A DNA stretch of 64,000 bases. It comes from Episyrphus balteatus (taxonomy: Eukaryota > Arthropoda > Insecta > Diptera > Syrphidae). Of the stretch, positions 54,971-64,000 are shown in pieces. Positions within the stretch are counted from its first letter, which is position 1. Every line of letters begins with the position of its first letter. The position numbers and the translations under genes are program-made. The stretch lies in NCBI RefSeq assembly GCF_945859705.1, contig NC_079135.1, forward strand, positions 28,197,679-28,261,678, read 5' to 3'. The notes under the pieces are model-generated. The model had not been told where the DNA came from. It saw only the letters and a program-made list of their open reading frames with translations, and made no database searches.

Positions 54971-57900
54971 TTGAATAATGCAACTGCACTTTCCGAACTA
55001 CAGTTAATCAAAAAATAAAAAATAAAAAAAAAAAAACAATAATATAAACAAATTTAACCGCGTTATCATGAATTAATAAAAAAAAATGTTGACAATTTTA
55101 CCAACCAAGCCACCTTCTTCACCATTACCAACATCATCATTATTATACCAACCAGCATCTTACATAACCTTGTTATCTCGATAATTACTTACCACCGCAG
55201 CCTGTTTAAGCACCTTTAAGTCACTCATGACAGGCTGACTGATATGCCAAAGCAAAGAAATGAGGTCGATTTTGTTGTTATTTTTTTTTTTTTCGTGTTA
55301 TTTTGGTATTGTATACTCTTCTTGCTTTGTTTAAATGTCGTGACCTAAAAAACAAAAGACATAATCAGAAGACGCCATCTTAGTAGCACGAAATGGCTTA
55401 AGATATTCTTCTTCTTTTTTTTTTTTTTTTTCTTCTTCTGAAGAAATCTGACACCTTAACGTTATAAAGGCTAAGTGCTAATCAATATTAAAACATCTTC
55501 CACTAAAACAGATGCAAAATGACAATAAAAGCCTCATCAAACAATTACAAAATCGAGATGATGATGATAGTTAGGAGTAAAAAGAAGACAAAGAAGACTG
55601 ACTGACATATGGAAAGGGAGAGAATATCATGTTGCCCGCTTCTATTGTGACATTCCTTCCATCCAAAGATCAGAGAATCTATCTGTTCTCAAAATGACTA
55701 GTACATTGGAATTCTATCACGCATTCACAACAAAACAATGAGATGTCAAATTGTCCCGACACGGCGACGTTTTCCGCAGCCATTGACAGTTCAATATGTC
55801 ATTTGCGTGTCTGACATTTGTCTCGGTAAGATCGAAGGCGAAAGGCGACGATGATGATGGCGTCGCGCTACTTGACGCTACTTAACCTGACTCCACGCTG
55901 CTACCGAAACAGAGCATATTGCATCAAGACGCCAATATCACACACAAGTTTACTTTTAGTTTCGTTTGTTGCCGCTTGCTTCTGCTGCTGCTGCCGTTTA
56001 GATTGCCTATTGCGACGGATAGCGAAAAAGTAGGTCTCTAGTTACACCATCATCATCATTGTCGTCATCGTCATCTTGCAGCTTGCAAGCAGCACAAAGT
56101 ATTTTGTATAGTAGAGTCTGAGTTTTCATTTTCAATAAGCCACCACCAACGCGTCGCCGACGCTATACCGCCACCGTAATAATGCAACCGGCAATCGAGT
56201 TGTATTTAGTTTATTGTTATTTTTTTTTTTTTTTATTGTTGGTGGTTCCTTGGTTGGTTGGTTGGTTGCTTGGTGGCACTGTAAGTGGAGCTGGTTAGAT
56301 TTTTTATTTCGTTTGTTTTTTTTTTTTTCATTTTTGTATACGGAAATGGGTGCAGCTGTTGCTGCCTGCTTAAATAGACGAAGTAACACAAAAAAAGTAT
56401 GGAAACAGTTGGACAAATTAGGTTTTTCGGTTTGTTATTTTATTTTTCTCAGCTGGAAAATATGAGAAATGAAGTTCGTTTGAAAGGTTTCGATGCAGTG
56501 GCCTGGTAAATTTCGGTGTTTCAAGTGTTTATTTGTTGTTGTTTGTTTGTAATTTAGCTTAAAAGGCGACTAATTGGTTTAACGGTTGCAACTTGCAAGA
56601 GGGCGAGAGAGCACTTCCGGGGTAGGTTATTGTTTTGTGTCGAAATATTGGAGTCTCAAATAAAATTTGGAAAAGCGTCGTATCAAGGTCGAATTCACAT
56701 GACATTTTCCATTTTAATTGGTTTTCCGGTGATACATATATTCTTTTTTTGGGAAATCAAGCGTTGCAGTGGTATTATTTCAAAATCCAATTACTTAAAG
56801 TTCATAAACTATCCGTGGTAATGAAGTTTTATTGCTTAGAACTATAAGGTTTGTTTATCTTGAATTTCAATTCAAAATGTCTTCATAACACCAGGTTTTT
56901 GAGATGCTTTAGCTAAGTGTTAATTACTTTTATTTAGAACTAAAAACATTCAATCCATAAAGCTTAGTCTTCTCTCATAAGTTTCTGGCACGTGTTTCAT
57001 GAATTTTGTTCCCTACTTAATTATTCATTCAAAGTTTTTGAAATCAATTTCGCCATCCCATGATTTCTTCCGTCTTGGGAAACCACCATCTCTTCGTCTT
57101 TACATGAACATTCATTGATTGGACTTTTCCTACAAAATCTGCTCAATTCCCCTCTCAAGCAAAGTGAATGATGCTTTACTGTAATATGCTATTTATAAAA
57201 CTTAAAATGAGGGATGACAGTGACATATTTTTTGTTTTATAATATATTTATGCAAAACGTTAAATGTTGTTAAACAAAATATCAATTAGATATTACATAG
57301 TATCTATTCAATAGTTTATCTGTCAAAGATACTTCAGTTTAGAGAATTTGAAAATATCTTAATAATTTATTGTTTATTGTAAGTCTTGTGAAACCGTTTT
57401 ATTGGCATTAAAAATGACAGCTAAAACACTTCTCAGAATAAAATTCTCTTCTCGATTTCAAATCAGAATCGAATCAAAATCACTAATACATAGAAATTTA
57501 AAGTCAAACAAAATTTTCTTGTGCAAAACTAAATAATTTTTATTTGATTATTCACCAACATCGATAAAAAATATTTTAGAATTGAGTGGAAGGGATGCAA
57601 ACACTGTTTAATTGGATTTCAGAATGAGTGAAACCAATCGAAAACGACATAAGAAAGGAATCTTAAAAATTCAATTATTATAAAATAGGGTAATTAGGGG
57701 TAAAATGACATGGTAAATAAATATTGATTTTCTAAACGGTAAGACTTAAGTTGAATTTTTTTTTTTCAATCCGTTGGATACATTTGTTAAAAGAATGGCA
57801 GATGTGTTGAAATAAATCTAAAAAATTTCAATTCTGAGTTATGAACGATGAAAGACGTATCGCTCGGGCAATGTAGTTATTATAGGTAGGGGAAATTTTA

Positions 57901-57986
57901 ACAGAAATTATAATTATAATGAAATTTCAATAAGTGCTTTCAGTTTTTCATAAAAAAATAGTGAAAAAGGTGTCGTCTGGAGGGAT
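54971..57986. other. Stretch without a recognisable gene; GC-richer near 55.7-56.2 kb
   Basis: The 55.7-56.2 kb part has GAT/CAT simple sequence and more balanced composition but no recognisable peptide. Frames at 55851-56033, 56132-56416, 56214-56465 and 56630-56847 overlap or are low-complexity. AT-rich after 56.9 kb. Confidence 0.55.
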
Positions 57987-58268
57987 AAATTATCTACAAT
58001 TTAAAAAAAAATTAGCTCTCTACGACCCACACGAGCCGAGAAATTAATTTTTTTTAAAAGTTCCAAATGCTTAACGAAAAACATGAGACAAATCCTCTTA
58101 TAACAAGAAACAATGAAAACAACCCCTCTCACTAAGAACTATTATTCGACCTATAAACAAGGGAATTTTTTTTTAATTTTCCTACGGAATGATGCTTTCT
58201 TAAAATTATAATAACTCGACTCGTGTGAGTCGTAGAGAGCTAATTTTTTTTTAAATTGTAGATAATTT
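57987..58268. repeat. Inverted repeat with ~54-bp arms, 282 bp overall
   Basis: Arms at 57987-58040 and 58215-58268 share aaattatctacaattt, an A/T run, attagctctctacgac and cacacgag in inverted order, with a few mismatches. This is probably a small MITE-like element. Target duplication not clear. Confidence 0.7.
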
Positions 58269-58411
58269 AAAGGACTACAACAGTAATTTATTTTTTTAGC
58301 CAATACTTGCACCGTTGCACCAATAAGAAGGCAAGAGTTTGCTAAACAAAAAAACGTCTTTGACTTAATATTACTTATTTTGTATTTGTTTCAACAAAAA
58401 TAATGTGCACC

Positions 58412-58870
58412 AAATCGATAGAAAATGTTGTAACAAACAATTAATAGCTTTATTTTTTGTCGTAGGACACTCTGAAGCCGAGTTATTCCAAAAAAATGAT
58501 ATTTTTGGGTGTTTTCGCACCGGTTTTGCATGCGTTCATTTATCAATAACACGGCCATCTTTGGTGATAAAGAGCTGATTTTTTCTGTAAAATGCAGGAC
58601 ATGAATAGGGCTACAAAATAGATTAGAAAAATGTCAATCATGATAAAAGCTTTTTTCGAAATAATGACAAAAATGTGTTTTTTAACAACAAGAATTTGAC
58701 TTTAAATGGCTGCCATTTTGTATTTACTCACTCAAATACAATGAAATTACATACAACGATAGAAAATATTATAAGGAAGAGAATGTATGTTTATTTTTTG
58801 GTCTACGACAATCTGGAGCAAAGATATTAGCTTAGAAGTAAAATATCCCAAAAAATGCATTTTTGCGAAT
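58412..58870. repeat. Imperfect ~341-bp spaced direct duplication
   Basis: The block at 58412-58520 (cgatagaaaatgtt, ttattttttg, cgtaggaca, ctctgaagc, ccaaaaaaatga) recurs diverged at 58754-58870 in the same orientation. Repeat C (58942-59002) follows directly, so the whole may be one decayed repeat element. Confidence 0.5.
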
Positions 58871-58941
58871 AACTCCGCTAATAAGAATGATCAGGTGGTG
58901 AGAAATTGGGTTTAAGCCTTTCAAATATACCCCTATCGATC

Positions 58942-59002
58942 CATGAAATAAAAACTGACAGTGCCTCTCTGCGCAAGGTCAAATGACGCTTTGACTGGAG
59001 TA
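58942..59002. repeat. Interspersed repeat C, copy 2
   Basis: Counterpart of 15589-15650; shares catgaaataaaaa, tgacagt, cctct, caaggtcaaa and ggagta. Confidence 0.55.
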
Positions 59003-59183
59003 ATTAATATAAGTAGTTTTATTCTTCAGAAAAAATATTGCCTTCAAAAAATTATTCCTTTTTTCTACAAAACGTATACAGATATACATAAATAACGTCC
59101 TCAGGTGGCATTATTTTTTATAGAATTTGTATTCAAAAAAGTTGAAAAAAAATTTAATTATACAAAATTCAGTGATAATAATA

Positions 59184-59255
59184 CAATTCAATTCAATTCA
59201 ATTCAATTCAATTCAATTCAATTCAATTCAATTCAATTCAATTCAATTCAATTCA
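59184..59255. repeat. (CAATT)n pentanucleotide microsatellite
   Basis: About fourteen uninterrupted CAATT units over 72 bp. The open frame crossing it (59105-59365) reads FNSIQ repeats and is not a gene. Confidence 0.95.
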
Positions 59256-61929
59256 TAAAAGTACCTATGCAATTTTTCATCAATGTTTTTTTTATGAAGA
59301 TATTGCGTTCGATTGTCGTCCTTAAACTGACTTTAAGACAACCACTTTTTGTATATTCTCGTTAACACAAAACTGATTTGAACCAAAATTCGAATACAGA
59401 AATGTTTGGGTACCTAACTGTTATATTTAAGATTTTCCAAAACTATATTTTTTTGGTTTTACAAAAATAGGTAATTGATTTTTATTCTTTCTAAAAAGCA
59501 AACTTTTTTTATTTTTTAGAAATTCAACAAATACATTTTTAAAAACTTAAAAAAGTTTGCTATTAAGAAACTTTGTTAGGTATAGCAGAAGAAATTAAAT
59601 GGCATATATACATAGGTAGTTCGTTTAGAAGTCAAAAACATTTTCTTTTAAAATAAATTTTTAATTAATTTATCTCTCAAATAAAAAAAAAAAAAAAAAA
59701 TCAACACATTAATCAACGTTTCAAAGACTTTAAATAACAACCTTCCCCATTTTAAACACATAAAATATAATCAATTATTTTAAATGTGATTAAAATTCCG
59801 AAGCCTTTTGACTAAAGAGGCAACAAAATTCAATTATTTGCATCACATTCCAGGAAAAGAAATAAAGAAAATTAAAAATAAAGAAACCCTGTTTTTGATT
59901 AATTCTTACAAATAAGTGAAACAACGTTTCCATAAAAATTCCTTAATTAGTCAACACACAATCACCACTCTCTCAATCTCTCTCCTCATCACCAACCAAA
60001 ATGACGAATTGCTCAACCCAAATTGGGAACATGAAAACCCAAATACAAAAAGAAGCTTTACACAAAGGGCTCTCTGACACAAAAACAACACAACAACAGC
60101 AAAAAATGAGGAAAATAAATTAATAACTTAAATCAATCTTAAAATCGAAACATCAATAAAAACGACCCAATGAAAAAGAAAAAAAAACAATCTACCTGCC
60201 TACATACATGTTTGTCTGTGAAAAGTCGTAAAATATCGTCATGTTTTTTTTTTGTATATGGGGATAATAATTTATTAAAAAAAACCTTGCAGGTTTTTAA
60301 AGCGACCTTTCTGCGAAAGTATTTAACTTCCACAATTAATCCATGTAGTGTACACCTACATTCCTTTCAATAAATCTCTGCGAAATCCTCTCTCATTGCT
60401 TATTATAACTGTAAAATGGCATAATGCATTACACATATCCTATGTATCCTCTTGTCTATATACTCAAATGTATATGTACAATATTATGTATGGTTTGGTG
60501 TATGACCAAACGTATGGTGCATATCGTATGTTACTCCATCTTCAGTTCTGGGAAATTAATGACTCGTAGCGTAGCCCGTATCGCACCTTGCAAAACCTTC
60601 CATCCTCTTCTCTTATTCTGTGTTGCTGCTCAAAAAACCACCTCCAACAACAACAGACCTTGCAGAGGAAATATCGAAATATACCTGTGCTGGCTGTTGT
60701 GTGTCTTTATAGAAATGTTTTGAAGCTTGCGTAGGTGCCCAAGGAGTGTACAACGTAGGGAATTAATTTTTTTTTTTTTTCTTTTTGTTTTGAATATATT
60801 TCGACTTCGAGTGCATATGATGTTCCTGGGAATGAGGAAAAAAGAGGACAAAAGATTGCACAAATAAATGAACCCTAACTTCCTGATAGAATAACATTTA
60901 TTAGATTCGTTTATGATATTTTTCTTAAGTAATAGTCTGGCAAATTCTGTTGTAATTTTTGCATGGTTATCGAATATGTATTTAGGGGAAATTTTGCGCG
61001 CTAATTAATTCTTTTGAAATAAACTTTTGAATGCAGGCGAGTTATTTATACGAAATAGTTCTGTTTTAGGTATTTTCAAATCATAACTGCGCTAATTGAA
61101 GTAAAATATAGCTAAAGAACAAGTTACTAGAAGCAAAAGTCATGAACTAATTTTTGAAGTGAAAACTTCTTTAGTATCGCAGTGATTTGAAACAAGATGA
61201 AACGAAAAAGCTACAGGAAAATTCAACTGATTATAACTTTTTTTTTTGTTTTAATACATAGATGAATGAAATTTATACTGTAGACAGGTAATTAAATAAA
61301 CTATAGTTGTGCAAAATTTCAAATAGTTTCGTATTCAAAATCCTGAGATAACACTGAAAAGATGTTCTTTTTTTTAATCTAGAGCACATACAAATTTTAT
61401 TTAGCTTTAATACGCTTGCTGATAATACTACCTTTCATTTGACATATCACATATAGCGGTACGTGCTCTACAAGTTATACAATCTTAAATTGAAAAACTT
61501 GAAAAATACCTCAAAACACCTGTGAAGATCTGTTCCCGATGACCAGTCACCAGTTTAGGATGGCTTTACAAAATTCTTACTTTTTTTGTAGGCATGGTAG
61601 GATTATGGTTGAAGCTTCATATAAAAAGTGAAATAATAAGCTTTCAGATGATATAAAATTTATTATAGGTTGTCATATAAAAAAATGGATTTAAAGGTGA
61701 CATAAAAAAAGGTAGATTTTTTCGATTTTTTTTTTGCAAGAAAAATGTTTTTTTAAGGTTTCACTTCTACCACCAGTGAATTGCACACATGATTTTTTTA
61801 ATTTTTTTATTCTCATCGGCTGCAAGCACTTGATCATGAAACTAAACAAACAAAAGTGAGTAAAACATGAGTTTTGATATTGCATCTTTTAGTGCTAAAT
61901 AAGTCTTTGTTAAGTTACCCAAAACTTTA
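59256..61929. other. Stretch without a recognisable gene
   Basis: AT-rich with A/T tracts; the part at 60.4-60.7 kb is slightly more balanced, but its frames (60348-60569, 60424-60723) overlap and lack domains. Confidence 0.6.
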
Positions 61930-62040
61930 GTTGAGCACTTAATTATTCAAGTAGAATTATGTAAAAAAAAAAGTTGAACTTTTTGAGAAGAACGAGATTT
62001 AACTATAAGCTGAGTATGGAAATTTTTGAAAAACTGAAAA
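61930..62040. repeat. Diverged relic of the 163-bp satellite unit
   Basis: Reads tgagcacttaattattcaa, then gaatt-tgt, an A-run, ttgaa-tttttga and gtatgga, in the same order as the units at 46.2-46.7 kb, with many substitutions. A single isolated unit 15 kb from the array. Confidence 0.55.
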
Positions 62041-62405
62041 AAATTGAACTTAACGATGCAATAAAAAAAATAAACATGTTCTGCTAGGTTATGAAAATGT
62101 TTAATTCTCTAAAGAGCTTAAATTATATTACAGACCAAAATTAAATATAGCCCTGCGATTGAAGTTTGAATAATGTATGAACAACGATGAGTTTTTGTGC
62201 AATTATCCCTTTATTTTTAAAGAAAAGAGTTGTTTTAAATTTATTTTTTTGATATGAAATAAAAGAGGTTAAAAGCGTTTTCTGGCGTCATTAATCTGAA
62301 AACTACAATTTTGTGAGTTAACCTTAGGTGCTCGAGACCAAATTTTTTTAATTAAAAGTGGAAAAATAAGTTATGGACATTTTTAAACTTGAGAAAAAAT
62401 GAGCC
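62041..62405. other. AT-rich stretch, possibly part of the RT relic
   Basis: No convincing motif upstream of the VPQG match; it may be the decayed body of the same retroelement. Confidence 0.45.
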
Positions 62406-62452
62406 AATGCTTAATTTGGTGTACCACAGGGCAGTTGCTTAGAACCGGTATT
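62406..62452 (+). pseudogene. Non-LTR reverse transcriptase relic truncated by the Helentron-like element
   Basis: The plus-strand translation ANA, a stop, then FGVPQGSCLEPVF matches the RT consensus GVPQGSxLGPLLF. The similarity ends where the Helentron-like element begins (tttttacttgcgatatag), so the retroelement was probably split or truncated by that insertion. No catalytic box was found in the window. Confidence 0.68.
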
Positions 62453-64000
62453 TTTACTTGCGATATAGTAGGTACTATACAGGGTGTCCCAAAAGTAATG
62501 GATCAAAAGAAATATGCTGATAGGCCAACTTGAGGGCTCTCAGAATTTGGTAACTTGTTTATCCCAAATCCTTACGGTTTTCGATTTAATGCAGTTTTTG
62601 TGAAATTTCGAAAAATCCCGACTTCGCAACAGTATTTTGCTTCCTCCGCTCATAATTGATTTTTGTTTTTTACAATTCTTTCACTAAAACATTGCCAAAT
62701 AATAAGAAATAGTAAATTAATCAAAATATTTTTTATTCCATACGCCATTTTGCTGCAAATTAATTAACAGTTAATTATTTTATAAAAACTCAATTTCTTA
62801 CTTTTATTTCAGAGCAACACCCTGAAAAAAATTTGTATAGTGTGACTCTGGTTTATTATTTTGAAAACTTGCCGTGTTATTGCAGTTTTCAAAAATGTAC
62901 AAAACTTTCCAAAGTTGAAATTAGAACGAAAGATATTACAATTTGAATGCAAAAAAACAGAGATTTTCAGAGCAAAATAACAAACAAAAATCGAGGCTTT
63001 TATTCAAAAAGAAATAAGCAAACAACAGTCCAGAAAATGTGTTTATTTTTCTTTGTTATTTTTCTCTGAAAAGCCCTGTTTTGGTGCTTTTAAATTGTAA
63101 TATCTTTAGTTCTAACTTTAACTTTGGAAAGTTTTGTACATTTTTGAAAACTGCAATAACACGGCAAGTTTTCAAAATAATAAACCAGAGTCACACTATA
63201 CAAATTTTTTTCAGGGTGTTGCTCTGAAATAAAAGTAAGAAATTGAGTTTTTATAAAATAATTAACTGTTAATTAATTTGCAGCAAAATGGCGTATGGAA
63301 TAAAAAATATTTTGATTAATTTACTATTTCTTATTATTTGGCAATGTTTTAGTGAAAGAATTGTAAAAAACAAAAATCAATTATGAGCGGAGGAAGCAAA
63401 ATACTGTTGCGAAGTCGGGATTTTTCGAAATTTCACAAAAACTGCATTAAATCGAAAACCGTAAGGATTTGGGATAAACAAGTTACCAAATTCTGAGAGC
63501 CCTCAAGTTGGCCTATCAGCATATTTCTTTTGATCCATTACTTTTGGGACACCCTGTATATACATATCAAGTTATGCATTCGTACAAAAAAAAAAAGTTG
63601 AGATAACATTTTTCCGTGACATTACGATGGTAGACAATGCCAAAAAAGTGGGTCCCGTTCCGTCTGTCTGTCTGTATAAGGAGCTACAGCCTAAACGGAT
63701 GGACCGATTAATGTCAAACTTGGTATGTAGCGTTATTTGGCGACTCTCCAGAGGGGTTTTTGGAATTAATTTTTTTGGACCAAAAATAACGGTACTTGTC
63801 ATATACCAATTAAAGTAAAATTGAAATATCTCGAAAACGGCTCAAACGATTTTGTTTAAAAAATTCAAATGTTAGTTTTAAGCTAAGGTCTATCTTTCAA
63901 TGAAAACAAATTTTTTTTGAAAATCATTATTAACGGTACCTGGCATAGAACGGTTTTTTTTCAAATCTTATTCAATTTCAACGGAACTTTTTGTGAAGAA
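62450..64000 (+). mobile_element. Helentron/mini-me-like element, copy 2, interrupted and running off the window
   Basis: It aligns with 29661-30150: the left stem-loop (to 62479), then after the inserted 1077-bp palindrome the remainder from 63557, including the conserved core, a shorter (GTCT)n at 63662-63676 and the body to the window end. Relative to copy 1 it lacks ~22 bp near 63970 and differs by scattered substitutions. The right terminus is outside the window. The superfamily assignment is by architecture only. Confidence 0.55.
62480..63556. mobile_element. 1077-bp palindromic Tc1/mariner-like foldback element, copy 2
   Basis: Same length, arm length (502 bp; 62480-62981 and 63055-63556), spacer length (73 bp) and TA-flanked termini as the copy at 19528, but the spacer is in the opposite orientation. 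Arms differ slightly from each other and from copy 1. It sits in the AT-rich terminal stem-loop of a Helentron-like element whose uninterrupted counterpart at 29661-29690 serves as the empty site. The frame at 63039-63227 is a by-product and mirrors 19857-20045. Confidence 0.9.

Noticed and set aside
55820..55830. Strong splice-donor-like CGGTAAGA
   Set aside because: No coding frame ends there and no matching acceptor with an open frame was identified.
59105..59365. 86-residue frame with FNSIQ repeats
   Set aside because: A direct translation of the CAATT microsatellite.

Overview
This is eukaryotic nuclear DNA, most likely from an insect and probably a dipteran. It is strongly AT-rich, full of A/T homopolymers and short microsatellites, has no protein gene layout, and contains one nuclear-type tRNA gene (no encoded CCA, Pol III T-run terminator). 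Its T-loop resembles the one I recall for insect tRNA-Ala. The Diptera guess also rests on the CAG/CGT-rich simple-sequence patches and on a repeat family resembling dipteran mini-me/DINE-1 elements. It is inference.

No host protein-coding gene could be supported. The only long coding frame is a Tc1-family transposase (48357-49388) inside a complete 1.63 kb Tc1-like element (48040-49670); the frame carries one early in-frame stop. The only confident RNA gene is tRNA-Ala(AGC) on the minus strand (10943-11015). A GC-rich block at 38508-38589 can fold into a tRNA-like cloverleaf with a near-consensus A box and a following T-run, so it may be a Pol III transcript or tRNA-derived SINE head.

The window is dominated by repeats. 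(1) Two long palindromes of exactly 1077 bp, with TA target duplications, CAGGGTGTCCC ends and 502-bp arms (19528-20604 and 62480-63556); their 73-bp spacers lie in opposite orientations. (2) A 1342-bp palindrome with an 8-bp duplication, hAT-like (9323-10664), whose arms contain ~174-bp subrepeats, plus a collapsed copy at 14824-15534. (3) A 548-bp hAT-like MITE (27702-28249) filled with a short iterated motif, and other iterated-motif inverted repeats at 5890-6188 and 40034-40900, with a relic of the latter at 54527-54970. (4) A Helentron/mini-me-like family (29661-30624, and 62450 to the window end, with smaller relics). (5) At least six degenerate non-LTR reverse transcriptase relics recognisable by a GVPQG-type motif. 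(6) A 163-bp satellite-like array (46244-46735).

The right end is stratified: an RT relic is abutted by a Helentron-like element, and a 1077-bp palindrome is inserted into that element's terminal stem-loop. The 29.66 kb copy supplies the empty site. Everything else reads as intergenic or intronic DNA; slightly GC-richer patches (about 1.9-2.5, 12.5-13.2, 33.5-34.2, 42.2-43.1, 52.1-52.2 and 55.7-56.2 kb) might hold regulatory sequence or untranslated exons, but I cannot show it.
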